NCBI GenBank assembly: GCA_902806575.1
Contig: CADCXD010000012.1
Coordinates: 124,001-188,000, forward strand
Reading direction: 5' to 3'
Source: Jackrogersella multiformis
Lineage: Eukaryota; Ascomycota; Sordariomycetes; Xylariales; Hypoxylaceae
Length of the DNA: 64,000 bases
Shown: piece by piece, positions 53,050 through 64,000 of the stretch
Numbering within the stretch: position 1 is the stretch's first letter
Layout of the letters: every line of letters starts with the position of its first letter
Made by a program: the position numbers and the translations under genes
The notes under the pieces: generated by a model
What the model was told of the DNA's origin: nothing
Seen by the model: only the letters and a program-made list of their open reading frames with translations
The model's database searches: none

Positions 53050-56000
53050 TTATAAAGTAATTTTACTTTGTAAAGGTAGTGATACGAACGCGTGAGGTTT
53101 AGGAGGAGAAGTTAAAGCTCACTCTAAACTAGGGTAACTTCTGTTTAATAACGCCTGAAGAGTATCGGTATAAAACTGAGGGGTCATTCAAGGATATCTA
53201 CTTGAAACCTTACCGTCTACTAGTTGTTCATAAACCACGTATAAGAACAATCAACTAGCTACTACACTAACAATAGATCCAAAACTACTTATTAAATTTC
53301 ATCCTGCAAATGCATCTGGGTAATCACTTATTCTTCTAGGCATTCCTTGTAAACCTAAGAAATGTTGCTATTCTTTATAGGCGTACGCACATCAATTAAA
53401 TTTTATCTTTATAACTATATATTTTACCATTGCGAGAGTTTCCTTTTTCAATTAAACTTTTTAATGTATAAAAATTAACTTTAGCAAATTTTAAAGCTTT
53501 TGACACACCAAAAAATTTAGTTAAATTTTCTTTAGTGTTACTATCAAATACATAAATTGTTTTTCCAGTGGGGTAGGGGTCCCACAGGCTCCAGCCGCCT
53601 TAAAGGCGGCGGCCGGAGCTAAAAGAAACATATTTAGAAATTAGTAAGAAGTCCTGATACTCCGTAAAAATAATTTAAATTATATTTTTATTAATAGAGT
53701 TTACTATTTCTTTTATTTTATCTTAGCGCAGCTACCCAGCTCGCTACGCTACTAGTCGCGAAGGGCATCTTTCAAATGAAGAGTTATTTAAAATCTTGCT
53801 CCAACACTTCAACCTATACGTCAAGTATTATTAGATAATATAGAAATCATGAATGAACCTTCTGCATCTGAAAATCCTGTGATAAAATCAGGGCTCAATT
53901 TCTTAAAAAAACTATCGCTTACTTGTGTATAATGTTTAACATTATTATATGGCGGCTACGCCCCCTGGTTCACTAACACCCGATTTTACTTTATTTGGCC
54001 CAATGGCCCGTATTTTTAAAAGATCCACGTTATTATAAACGAGCATAGGGGCAATAAACACCCCTTTAATTATGTATTGATAATTAAAAAAGAATTTTTT
54101 GACTTTTAATAATTTATAAATTTAATGTCTATACAGCTTAGTACTGGTCTCCCTCAATAACCTTACTCCTAGCATCCTTACCATGTTTGTTTATCATGAA
54201 ATTCGTACTTTGACTTGAAAAATGGCCTTTTATCACTCTCCAAATCTCAACCTCAGATCCTAACCGTTACTGTTAACTTGATGAGTAGCGTATAGAAACA
54301 CTGATGTCTCTACCTTCTTGTAAAAGATATGATACTCGTTTGTTTCGGTATTAGGTTTATTAGGTTTACCTAGCATGGGTCATGATAAATTACTTTACCT
54401 AGCTCACTTCTCGAATTGCTGGTGTCTCCACCAGGTCCGGCCAAGGCACCTCCTTGGCAAACTGGTTTGACATCTACTCTTACAGAACCTTAATCCTACT
54501 AACTCTGTGAAGTGGGGGTGTTAGCCCAACTTCTATAATTCATAGATTATGTAAGATTGCCCTTAGAAAAGCAGTCGCCTATCGTATTAAGTCTTTTGCA
54601 GAGCCGACCTCTAAGATAGAAATTATAGATTATATTTTAATATAATCTCTATCACTATAAAGTTTTAATCGTTGTAGTTAGATTAGCTTAGAAATAGGTT
54701 AGATTGGAGTACTAATAGAAGCTAATACATTAAGATTTAAAATAATGAACATAATGTAAAATTTTAGGAACAAACACAATATCTCGTTTATCAAAGGTTT
54801 ATTAAAACATATATAGTCTATAAAGATAAATTAATAGTTTTCAAGCCCATGTGTGTAATATTAACTATAATGGGCTGAACGTACCACTAATAAGCATTTA
54901 TATATTGTCTAATTTTACCCTAGCTAATATCTTTATTCTATATAACATTACCTTTAAGTCCTTTTTTTTTCTGCATCCCTCCCCAGCTTCGCAAGGGAGG
55001 AGGGTTTAGCTATAGCTGCTATAGCTACTTTCCCATCAATTTGGAAAAATCTAGCCATTTCTCTACCAGATTTAAATTCCGCTACCAGTGGGGTAGGGGT
55101 CCCACAGGTTCCCCCCCCCAGAACTACTTCATTATCTTGATTGTAGACAATAACATGTTTACAGAGTTGACTATCTCCTACAGGTTTTTCTTGATATTAA
55201 AAAAAAATCTTCTTAAACTAAAGATTCAAAAGATAAGACAAGTTTTGAATTAAAAAGATATTTATTGTTAATGTAATCTAATAAAGTACTATGACTAATC
55301 TGTAAACCTTTAAAGCTCTATTAACTGAAGAATAAACAATAGGACGTTCGTAAGGTGAAGTAATATCATACACAAAAACTAAAAAGCAATAATATTTATT
55401 ATCTGCATCTTCAAGTATATAATTCAAACCTTTAGCTATTTTAAAAGTAATAAGGAATACATTTATTCTATTATATCCTACGGAACCTACAGTAAATAAT
55501 GATAATAATTTTTCAATAACTGCAATAGCATTATCTAAATTATTACCTCACTGAGGATTTATCCCCCGAAGGCGGAATCACACTTAAATTGCTATTAATA
55601 ACAAGTTTGAATTTAAGGATTGCATATTGTTCATAAACTAAGGAAGTTTGAGGAGTAGTAATATATATAAACTATTAGCGCAGCTACCCAGCTCCAGTGG
55701 GGTAGGGGTCCCGCCCCCCCCTAATCCCCATTTGGGGGGATATGGAGGGGGGGGGGGGAACTAATCAAAAAGGTACCAAATTCATTTTTTTTTATAAGAG
55801 CTGCTGCGAAGCTGCTGCGAAGGGCCATTCTTCTAGCTAAATTGTTTGAACTACCTATATAAAAAAAGGTTAGGGTCCTTTTTATTTATTAATATATAAA
55901 CACCAGAAACCCCTAAATATTTGAACTTAATTTCTTCACATCCTTGTTCAAGAGAATCAAATTTAATTTATTTATTAATATCAAGGTTATCCGCGTCAAA

Positions 56001-59000
56001 TATATATTTGTCCACTGAACAGGTAGAATAGAAACGCTTAGATAAGCTTAATCTTTGTATTTTAGGACTCAAGTTATATGGACTAGATGATATAGATTTA
56101 GGTAAATCTAGTCAAGATAAAATAATGCTTATTAGTCACTATTTTATTTAGATCATATCACTACCCTTATTTAAATGTAATTTTTAAATCGAGGGTACTT
56201 AGCGTTTGATCGTTGAAGCGGCTTTATTTATTTATAATATAAATAAATAATAAATAAAGATTGCCTGCTGATTGTACGTAAAAAGATTAATACGTCTTTC
56301 CAGCAATTTGCCAAGTTTTAAATGTAATTTCTTCCATCTTACACTACAGAATTTCTATTGTAGGCCCCCAACATCGAAAGAGGGAAGAATGTTAGATTAA
56401 CCCCCAGAAATAAAATTCAGAAATGTACTTTAGACAATAGCATATTATAATTTAAACCTAATATTTTAGGAACTCAATAGTATCATCCGCTAAACATAGC
56501 AAATACAGCACCCATACTTAAAACATAGTGAAAATGAGCAACAACATAGTAAGTCAGGTGTAAACTAGTAAAGATAATATTTTTTTTTATTCATTTTTTT
56601 TTTAGTTGTTGTATAAATATTATATTTATTTTTTGGATTATTGAAAATATTTATTTTATTTTACATATTTTCTAATTATTTATATTTGTCCAGGGGCCGG
56701 AACTTTTTATAAAGAATTGTTTTTATTTATAATTCTTCAAGAGTTTTTTATTTTTTTTTTATATTAAGAAATCTACATAAATAGTTACGCCTCTACCTTG
56801 CCCACTATGCATCATTACTTCATTCATAATTCTATTACTTACTATTGTAGCTTCTTGATACTTAAACCTTCAAAAGTTAAGATCTGATAAACATCTCCGC
56901 CTGTGTTCATAAAAAATCTGATATCATACATTATTTCTATTAGGTATAGCCTCACATATAGCATTAGATGTTCGGATTTGGTTTTGAGTTTTAAACCACT
57001 CCATTAATGCTTTATTTGCAGCACGATCTGCCATAAGTTTAACACTACGACCTTGAGTCAACATAATATCTCAATCTGATCAAGGTATAAAAATAATAGA
57101 ATATAAACAATGATCTAATACTACTGGATGAGTAAAAAAATCATAAACTATAAAAAAAAATGAAAAAATTCTTTCATTTAACTTAAAAAAGATAAAAATT
57201 TTTTTGAATAAATGTAGTATAAAGAAGTTTAAAGTAATACATATAATTATACCTATTCAATATGATGGGTTGATTGTATAAATATAATATAACAAAGGGT
57301 TTTTTACATATAAACTAAACAATAATAATAATACCAAAAAAGGACTTTTATTAATTAAATTAATACAAACTCTATTTAAAACAGGATATATAAAAAATAT
57401 ATATCGATAAATAATATAAATATTTTCAATAATCTTCATAAATATTCTCCGGCCGCGCAAGCGCTGGAGGAGGGGTTCCCTCTGAAAATAATAAGCCTGT
57501 TTTTCTAATATTTAAAACAACCCAAAACCCATACGGCACTGCTCACGCAATGGGTCGGACTATAACTTATCTAATCATTTAACTTAATAAATTTTCGATT
57601 GTCACGTTTAGTCTCTACGGATCCTACTCACTAATAAATTCATTAGCTTTGGTTTCCACGGTATTATCTAGCAAACTTTTTCTTATTATTCGCATTAAAA
57701 TAATAAGTAATTTATAAATACGCCATATAATTATGTATATCTTACTGCTAAAAATAAAAATTATCTATATTTATTTATTTAAACCTTCTTTAAGAAGTTT
57801 TATTCTATTATACCCGATCCCCCAGATCCCCGGGGGATACGGGGGATACGGGGGATACGGAAGTTAAATGCGCTTTAGAATTAATTAATAGAACAATTTA
57901 TCTAAATATTAGATAGTTTTTAAGTTTATTACCTTGTAATTTATAAGCATCAAAATGAGGTAATACCTTATTAACCAAGTCGGATTTTTTACTTATAGTA
58001 AATCGAACGGAAGTTCTACTTAGTGCAGTATTTATAGAACCTACTCCACCTAAAAATTTTTGTATACTTGATAATAAAGGAACTTCCCTTTTATGTAGCT
58101 CAATAATATAAAAAGCAATAACTTGATTAGTTTTAGCCTTGCGCACACTGACAAGGAGTGTGCTAGGCTAAGTAAAAAAAAAATCTTAAAGATTATAAAA
58201 AATATAATTAAATATATTTAGATTTTATTTTTTTTTTTACCGTATCCCCCGTATCCCCCGGGGATCTGGGGGATCTGGGGGATCTGAAATATTTACAGTG
58301 AAACAACCATCTCCTTCGGTAAATCCACTCACATAATTAGGATTTAATGGAATATCAACAACCTCCAAAACAGGTCTATCTATTTCTTTTACAGTTGGAA
58401 AAGCAGCTTTTAATTTATCCGATAAACCTTTATTAAGTAAAGACTTTAAAGATAATATTTGATTTAAACCTTCCTCTAATCCCCGTATCCCCCGTATCCC
58501 CCGAAGGGGGATCTGGGGGATCGGGGATAGTAAATGTTGCTTATTTTTTACCAATTCTGCACAACTTAATCATAGATCAAAATCTAATTTTTTCATTCCA
58601 TATAAAGGATACTCTTTAAAATGAGGTATTATAGAATTAAATATATCGTTCAACCCTGTTATTTTTAATATAGCAACTTTTCTATTTGACGGAATAGAAA
58701 TGCTACCAACTTCTCCGAAAAAATATTTTAATTTATATAATAATTCTATATATTTAATATGAATACCTACAGCGTAGCAGTCCAGCTAGACCTTCGGTCT
58801 GCGCAGGATTTAAAAATATAGTTGTACTTGACGTACTAAATTCATATTATTATTTGAGTTGAATTTTATAAAAACCATAAATGAACCTTCAGCCTCAATT
58901 AACCCAGTAACTCAATTAGGATCTAATACTTTTGCCTTAGGGAAATATGAATTACTTTTATTAGAATATGATCTTATACCCTTCCGAGGCCTTGCCACGG

Positions 59001-62000
59001 ATGCGGGACAAGCCCGCCTTTTAAAATCGGATATTTTAATAGGGCTAGTTTGTAAGACAGAATTGAAAGATAACTCCCTATTTTCTCTTGTTGTTAATAT
59101 ATTTACCATATTTATAATTACGACCATAATTATTAATAAAAATATCGTACACTCGCATTCTTTGAATAGCGCAAAACTTAAGATATGTCGATTAAAATAA
59201 GAAAAAATCCGGTTTAATAATAAATTTTTTCTCCTCCTCCGAAGGAAGGAAGGAGGCCAATTAAGTCCTAGACTTTACCGTTAGCAAAATTAATATATTA
59301 ATTTTACCGAAAAATTGTAGGAATTTTTCATGGTGACAAGACAACACAACACTTACTAAACAAGCTTTTTACTGAATTTCTTTAAAGATTCTAACTTTTC
59401 ACCTAACAAAGGATAGTTAGTACAATGAGTGATTATTTTTAATAATACTTCTTTCCTATATACCTCTAAAAAATAAAACTTACCATAAGGATTTCTAACT
59501 TTGTTAGTTATTTCAAAATATTGTTGAATGGCTTCTATCAAATAAAGATCATCATTTTGTCCTATTGAGAAAGAATGGTTATTGGATTTTCTTAAGGAAA
59601 AACAACCTTCAGCTTCAATAAAACCAGATAATCATCCTTTAAAATAAGTAGGTATATTAAAATTAACATTAGAATTTATAATAGTTAACTGTTGATTATA
59701 TTTGAAATTTCTATTTAATAAATAAGTTTTTACCGAGGTTTCAGTTAAACATGTTTTTAAGAAAGCAAGTTGACATATTTTTTTCGAAGTTAAAGGAGGA
59801 TAAGTATCATAGATTTTTATAATTTCTTCAACCTCTTTTTTCTTATTAACTACTCAAATAACATCAGCTCCTTTACCCGTAATTCTTACCGTTCCACCTA
59901 CTACCTTGGCTATTTCAATTAACATAATATAATTGGATGAAATATTAGATAATTTAATAACTAGTCTATATTGTAAGGATTGTTTACGTCAATGGTTTAC
60001 TTGAATACTACCATCTCCATCCATCAACCCTACTCAAAACATTTTTATATATTCATTATAATTATCTTTGGCTACTTGACCATCATCACTCGAATTATGT
60101 CTATCACTAAAGTTAAAATTATCTACTAGATAGAAAATTTTAGTATCCATAAAAAATAAACTAGGTATAATTATACCTAATAAAACAATAAAAACCGTAT
60201 CATGGAATGCAATATCAAGTGAAGCATTAGCTAGAACAACTCCACTCACGTATAAATTAGTTTACATTAGCTAATACTATTTTTTTTCTTTATTGGCTGA
60301 TTAATAACAATAAAAGTTAAACACAGCAAAATTTAGAAAATTTGTATTAAATAAATTATTTAATACGGTGTAAACTAAATTTAAAACCTTTGTACGTAGA
60401 ATTATTTTCAATATTATCATTTATAGTATCGTGTGATATATTTAAAGCTTTTTCAGCTTCCATTATACCATTATGCTTACAAATAAATTCGCCATCTTTA
60501 AACACAAAGATAGCTTTTCTAATATGTTTCTGGGATTTCATTTTTTCTATTAAATCAGAATTTTCAGGAGATGAAAATTCCATTAAAGGTTTTTCATCTA
60601 AATTAAAAGGATGTTTAGATAGATATCAAGAAGAACGAAATAAAGATCCACTATCCATAGCTCTTCTTAAAGAAATAGTAATTGACTTACTACCTAAAGA
60701 TACTGCAAAGGAAGTTAAAGATGGAACTATTACCAACAATTTTTTAAATTCATCATAGATATAAATAACCCCAGATGATCTATTTTCATAAATTTTTAAG
60801 ACAGTTTCTAATAAATGGGGCACACTTAAATTTCTAGCTGCTTCTTTTATTGCATTGTATTCAGGTTTAATTTGTTTAATTCAAAAAGTTTCACGTTCCT
60901 CTAAATTAAACAAATCTAAATCGACTTCTTCTATAATAATAAAAGAAAAATTAACTAAACCATATTTTAAAATAGCACTTGAAACAGGTCTCTTGAGACA
61001 CGTGGTGTGTTAAATTAAAATAATTATAAAGTCTAACTTTTATAGATCTTGTACGGCGGGCGGGCGAAGCCCCCCCCCCTAATCCCCATTTGGGGGGGAT
61101 ATGGGGGGGCGAAGCCCCCCCCCCATCCCCTTTGGGGAAAGGCGAAGCCGCCAACATTTACCATTTAATTTATTTACTATCATGTAAACATATCCTTTTT
61201 TATCATCCCTGAATTCCTTATAAAGCTCTTTACGATCATTATAAAAATTAAGATAGATCTTTAAAGCTTTATTAGGTTTTAATCTGTCTAATGCTTTAGA
61301 AATATTTTTATTAGTAATATTAATAAAAACGAATAAACCCAGAAATAATAATCCACTTACATGAAACAAATTTATTAACAAAATAACTTTTTTGATTTGT
61401 TCGTCATGTAACCCAAAAGGGTTTAATATAAATTCATTAATCTATTAATCTCTCATAACTAAATAAAAAATTATTATAAATACTACTTAATTTAGCATAT
61501 TTTTTTATAGTACTATGATTTATACTTAATTTAGCATATTTTTTTATAGTACTATGATTTATGTTTAAAGCTTTTTGAGCTTCAGTTACTCCATCATATT
61601 TACAAATAAAATTTTTATTTGTATCATATACAAAAACTGCCTTTCTAATATGACTATTATTAGTTATATCTAATATTAATTCTTCACTTTCTTTTGAACT
61701 TCAATTAGATATACTAGGTATATCACTAATATTATAAGGTATATTAGTAAAATATCATTCTCCTCTAAATATAGTTTGTTCTTCTATAAGACTAACTATT
61801 GTTGTATGATTTGAATTAATTAATTTAGCTAAAGTTAAAACAGAAGGAAAAATAACCAATAATTTTTTATAGGAATTATAAACATAAACAGGATAAGCTG
61901 AGTTAGCTTCTATAATTCTTACTTTGCTTTCCATAGAATGACTCTTATTATAAAAAGGGTTATTTTCACCTGTTAAAGCCTTTGCTATTAAACCTTTAGT

Positions 62001-62817
62001 TTTTTCACTATGTACTCTATTTTTTGCTAATTCTGATAATAATTCTTTAGTTTCCTCTGTATGTTTATAACCTAAAGAAGAATAACCTTGTTTTAATACA
62101 TTATAATAAGGCATTACAGATATTATATAAAAAGTTTCCCTAACAGTTAAAGATTTAAATTCTACATATTCTAATATTAATAAAGTAAAATTGGATTGGT
62201 CATATTTTTGTAAAGCTTTTATAATAGGCATATTAATATTTAGTCTACTTTTTAGAAAAGCCTTATTAAGATAATTTTTCATTCTAGAAGCTAGATTAAT
62301 AGAACTTCCTACGTAAGTATGACCATTAATGTTGTTTATTAAAAGATAAACACCTGATTTATCTTTTTGTTCTTTTAGAATATTAATTTTATCATCTTTA
62401 AAATTATTATATGTTTTTACAGGATTTAATTCTTTCATATTATCAGATATTTTAGGAGTAGTAGAATAATAATGAATAGTATTTTTATTTAAATTATAAT
62501 TTTTATTAATTAATGAATTTTTTTTTCACGGACTATATCTTACTGTAAAGTTTTTACAGTGGCTGCGTATAGTCTCTGAGGATCCCACTAAAGTATTTAA
62601 TACTTGTGGGTTTCCTGCTGATTGTTCAAAATTATACATTTTTACTGACATTAAATAAATATCTAGTAGTATAATTGTCAGAAGTTCCCAGCATATAGCA
62701 GCCTTTAAAGGGAGAACTAAGTGGATTATTAACCCTCCAATTGTAAACATAAATACAAAACCTAATGCAAATAACATAGCAGGTGTTAATTTAATAGATC
62801 CTCCATAACATGTAGCT
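53050..62817 (-). CDS. cox1: Cytochrome c oxidase subunit 1, 3' part (last four exons)
   Basis: Exons visible: 62732-62817 (ATCYGGSIKLTPAMLFALGF), 60199-60248 (LSGVVLANASLDIAFHD), 56381-56554 (TYYVVAHFHYVLSMGAVFAM, with the His of the heme a/a3 pair, to FLGVNLTFFP), 53050-53367 (QHFLGLQGMPRRISDYPDAF to SLPLQSKITL, stop). Junctions keep frame and follow T|...G. Upstream exons lie beyond 64000. Catalytic subunit of complex IV. Trp is encoded mostly by TGA. Confidence 0.94.
53368..56380 (-). mobile_element. cox1 last intron, group I with decayed GIY-YIG ORF and GC clusters
   Basis: Between ...TTCTTCCCT and CAACATTTC. RNA core sequences at ~54120-54650 (AAACCAGTTTGCCAAGG, GTCGGCTCTGCAAAAGAC). 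GC clusters at 53564-53622, 53722-53770, 55083-55122 and 55678-55830, two of them compound. Confidence 0.7.
53380..56160 (-). pseudogene. Fragments of a GIY-YIG endonuclease
   Basis: Pieces in order: a lead resembling other GIY-YIG N-termini (KRFYSTCSVDKYIF, ~56020), GVSGVYILINKKDPNLFLY (~55870-55920, the GIY half) cut by stops and by the cluster at 55678-55830, and a NUMOD tail IYVFDSNTKENLTKFFGVSK ending at ~53393 next to the cluster at 53564-53622. No intact frame. Confidence 0.6.
56759..57460 (-). CDS. orf233, hypothetical membrane protein inside a cox1 intron
   Basis: 233 codons, ATG at 57460 to TAA, with TGA as Trp. Three to four hydrophobic segments in the first half (NIYIIYRYIFFIYPVLN, SPFLVLLLLFSLYVKNPLLY, WIGIIICITLNFFILHLF), then a soluble half (WDIMLTQGRSVKLMADRAAN KAL, QIFYEHRRRCLSDLNF). 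Not LAGLIDADG, GIY-YIG or RT. The first codons come from a GC cluster (57449-57465), so the start may be Met8. It lies between the P7-like elements and the 3' splice site. Function unknown. Confidence 0.6.
57819..57866. repeat. GGGGGATACG/GATCCCCC palindrome family (also 58236-58287, 58478-58528, 63889-63928)
   Basis: Four members, each an array of 8-9 nt units (CCCCCAGAT, GGGGGATACG) arranged as an inverted repeat around a short loop. They differ in unit number. Three lie inside endonuclease reading frames and, because the unit array often totals a multiple of three, are translated as PD/GIR repeats. Confidence 0.8.
57898..59127 (-). pseudogene. LAGLIDADG endonuclease broken by three GC palindromes
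   Basis: Motif 1 WVTGLIEAEGSFMVFIKF at ~58915, then a stop and the cluster at 58763-58808 (AGCGTAGCAGTCCAGC...GCGCAGGA). The frame resumes LKYFFGEVGSISIPSNRK; the cluster at 58478-58528 reads through as PQIPLRGIRGIRG. Motif 2 YVSGFTEGDGCFTVNIS is cut at 58236-58287 (DPPDPPDPRGIRG, then stops). The end AKTNQVIAFYIIELHKREVP remains at 57898-58146. Confidence 0.75.
59356..60198 (-). CDS. LAGLIDADG homing endonuclease fused to a cox1 exon
   Basis: In phase with the exon ending AFHD. Motif 1 is FWVGLMDGDGSIQVNHW and motif 2 is WLSGFIEAEGCFSLRKS. Blocks IIKIYDTYPPLTSKKICQ and ITHCTNYPLLGEKLESLKKF. Ends FSKKLV at 59356. Intact in code 4. The GDGSIQVN...WR form is typical of cox1 intron enzymes. Confidence 0.87.
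60356..61381 (-). pseudogene. GIY-YIG endonuclease interrupted by a large GC cluster
   Basis: KKGYVYMIVNKLNGKC is followed by a ~100-bp GC cluster (61056-61154) where the YIG strand should be. The frame then resumes RSIKVRLYNYFNLTHHVS and, after a second break at a TGTCTCAAGAGACC palindrome (~60986), VSSAILKYGLVNFSFIIIEE, KQIKPEYNAIKEAARN and NUMOD modules to 60356 (AEKALNISHDTINDNIENNS). Confidence 0.75.
61437..62438 (-). CDS. GIY-YIG homing endonuclease, intact, in a cox1 intron
   Basis: 333 codons from Met at 62438. KSGVYLLINNINGHTYVGSS, SRMKNYLNKAFLKSRLN, ALQKYDQSNFTLLILEYVEF, PYYNVLKQGYSSLGYKHTEE, then NUMOD3-like GENNPFYNKSHSMESK and two NUMOD/HTH modules. The last module carries a fresh in-frame duplication of 13 codons (NHSTIKKYAKLS repeated, 61490-61570). 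TGA Trp at FRGEWYF. Confidence 0.87.
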
Positions 62818-64000
62818 CAGGGTAAGGCCTTCAATCATTTCAGATTTAGATAGCTTTGTGTTTCGTATAAACAGGGATAATTCTATTTATATATTTATAC
62901 TTAAATGCTTGTTAAAGGCATTGTCTATTTCTAGTAACCTGGACCATTCCTTCAGAACCCATATAATAAATCAAATAAAATAATAATTAGCTAAGGGCAA
63001 GGGAAAAAAAAGGATAGAAATAAGGAGCTTGAGCCTACACCCTCAAGAATATAATTATCTAATTATATCTAAACTTAATTTATTACTTAGGGGAAAGTGT
63101 GGCGTCTGGCCTCTACGCTTTTAGAAAAACTATTTAATAATAATTTTCTAAATATACTTTTAGGTATATTTAATTATACTTTCGTATAACCACTTAGTTC
63201 GACGATAATCTAAAATTAGTTTATATTAAAAAACTTTATTCCTAATTATAGACGTCTCTCGAGTTTGCCACATCGATAATATTAACTAATTATAGTAGTA
63301 TATTTAGATTTAACTTTATATTGTGGTCCTTTAAATTTATATAACATAGTTGGATGAATATAAGGAAGCATATAATGTAAATTTTTTTTAATTGATTTAC
63401 TTTTAATATATAAAACATAGTGTGAACCTTGAACATGTATTGAACAATCTAAACGGAATTTAATTATTAAAACATTAATCAATAGAACTATATCTTGGAT
63501 AGTAAAAGATTGAGTTTGAATAGTTATTCCAGAACTATAAGTACCGTCCCCTTCTATTCAATGTACTAAAGCTCTTCAAGTTAGGAAATCATAAATATTC
63601 TTAGGAATTATTTTTTTACCTTCAGGGTAAAATAGTTTATATAAATCTGTAATACATGGAAGACTTCTGGTAGTAAAACTTAAAGCATAATGATTTTTTT
63701 TATGTACAACTGTAGAATAAACTTTAGGACCTTGAGAACAATAGTGGCACAACTCAAAAAAAACTGAATACAAATATTCTAATTGACAATACATCTGTTT
63801 AAATTGCAATCTAGCATCTCCTCCAAGATTACTTTTTTGAATTGATGCATCAGAAAGTATAATACCAATAAAAACAGATATTAATTCCGATCCCCCAGAT
63901 CCCCCGAAGGGGGATACGGGGGATACAGGAATCTTAATTAAAGAACGCTCTAGACTAGAAAATTTAGGAAAACCTACTGTAGATGTCAAATTAGTACCAT
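62818..64000 (-). mobile_element. cox1 intron, 3' part, group I
   Basis: Ends ...CCCTG before AGCTACATG. The 3' RNA part is 62818-63281, with conserved elements at ~63020-63110 (CTTGAGGGTGTAGGCTC, AGGCCAGACGCC). It continues beyond the window. Confidence 0.75.
63282..64000 (-). CDS. LAGLIDADG homing endonuclease, cut by the window edge
   Basis: Open to the window edge. GTNLTSTVGFPKFSSLERSL, motif 1 region VFIGIILSDASIQ, FKQMYCQLEYLYSVFFEL, ALSFTTRSLPCITDLYKLFY, motif 2 WIEGDGTYSSGITIQTQSF. A GATCCCCCAGATCCCCC palindrome (63889-63928) is read in frame as PVSPVSPFGGSGGSE just before motif 1. LAGLIDADG_2 type. Stop TAA at 63282. Confidence 0.85.

Larger units (their letters stand above)
56555..60198 (-). 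mobile_element. cox1 intron between HD and TYYVV codons, group I, composite
   Basis: Holds three ORF regions: an intact LAGLIDADG fused to the exon, a decayed LAGLIDADG split by GC clusters, and an unrelated membrane ORF. A P7-type element (AAGTTATAGTCCGACCC) with its partner (AGAGACTAAACG) lies at 57540-57620, between the second and third ORF regions. Confidence 0.72.
60249..62731 (-). mobile_element. cox1 intron between GG and LSGVV codons, group I with one intact and one decayed GIY-YIG ORF
   Basis: IB-type core just inside the 5' end: CAATCAGCAGGAAACCC (~62618), TCCTCAGAGACTATACGC (~62575), AAGATATAGTCC (~62540). ORFs follow downstream. Confidence 0.8.

Noticed and set aside
57819..58528. 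CRISPR-like array from the GGGGGATACG units
   Set aside because: Units are 8-9 nt, adjacent without spacers and arranged as inverted repeats. They are GC clusters.
62990..63075. tRNA near 63030
   Set aside because: The sequence lacks a T arm and acceptor pairing and fits the 3' RNA part of the cox1 group I intron.

Overview
This is a 64 kb piece of a large, intron-rich filamentous-fungal mitochondrial genome. It is very probably Ascomycota, Pezizomycotina; a Leotiomycetes-like lineage is a guess from gene order only. Evidence: A+T-rich DNA; genes for cox1, nad1, nad4, atp8, atp6, nad6, cox3 and the small rRNA; mitochondrial tRNAs including tRNA-Trp with anticodon UCA; and TGA read as Trp throughout (genetic code 4). 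Every gene I accept lies on the minus strand, so transcription runs from high to low coordinates: cox1 (3' part), orf147, nad1, nad4, atp8, atp6, orf430, a class-III aminotransferase, rns, a tRNA/homing-endonuclease block, nad6, cox3, orf557, trnI. The order cox1-nad1-nad4-atp8-atp6-rns is the usual Pezizomycotina order. No large rRNA gene is present in the window.

Most of the DNA is intron. cox3 (270 codons, 9 exons, one of 17 nt) carries 8 introns: five group I and three group II with reverse-transcriptase ORFs, nearly all read in phase with the preceding exon. rns has four introns: a group II with RT, a group II carrying a LAGLIDADG ORF, a group I with LAGLIDADG and a short ORF-less group I. 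atp6 has two GIY-YIG introns, nad1 one intron with two GIY-YIG ORFs, and the visible part of cox1 four introns. Exon joins were placed with the group I rule (exon ends in T, intron ends in G), group II GTGCG...AY ends, conserved protein sequence and frame; the summed exon lengths of cox3, nad1 and atp6 are exact multiples of three.

Three features stand out. (1) Between atp6 and rns lies a near-complete class-III PLP aminotransferase, a metabolic enzyme foreign to the standard mitochondrial gene set; two of its three visible Trp codons are TGA. (2) Genes here repeatedly have a second, decayed copy of their own 3' end further downstream (cox3, atp6, nad6, rns, a trace at atp8, and perhaps trnN). 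Between the functional and decayed ends lie ORFs of unknown function, endonuclease debris or only GC clusters. At cox3 the inserted ORF (orf557) starts inside the cox3 coding sequence in another frame, and its second half starts the same way inside the decayed cox3 end. This looks like a family of elements that insert at gene 3' ends and supply a replacement terminus. (3) GC-rich palindromic elements of several families are scattered throughout, sometimes nested, and many have entered endonuclease ORFs without breaking the frame.

Several reading frames break by one base at homopolymers (A9, A9, T7, G6). These are either sequencing errors or real slippage sites and should be resolved before any gene is called dead.
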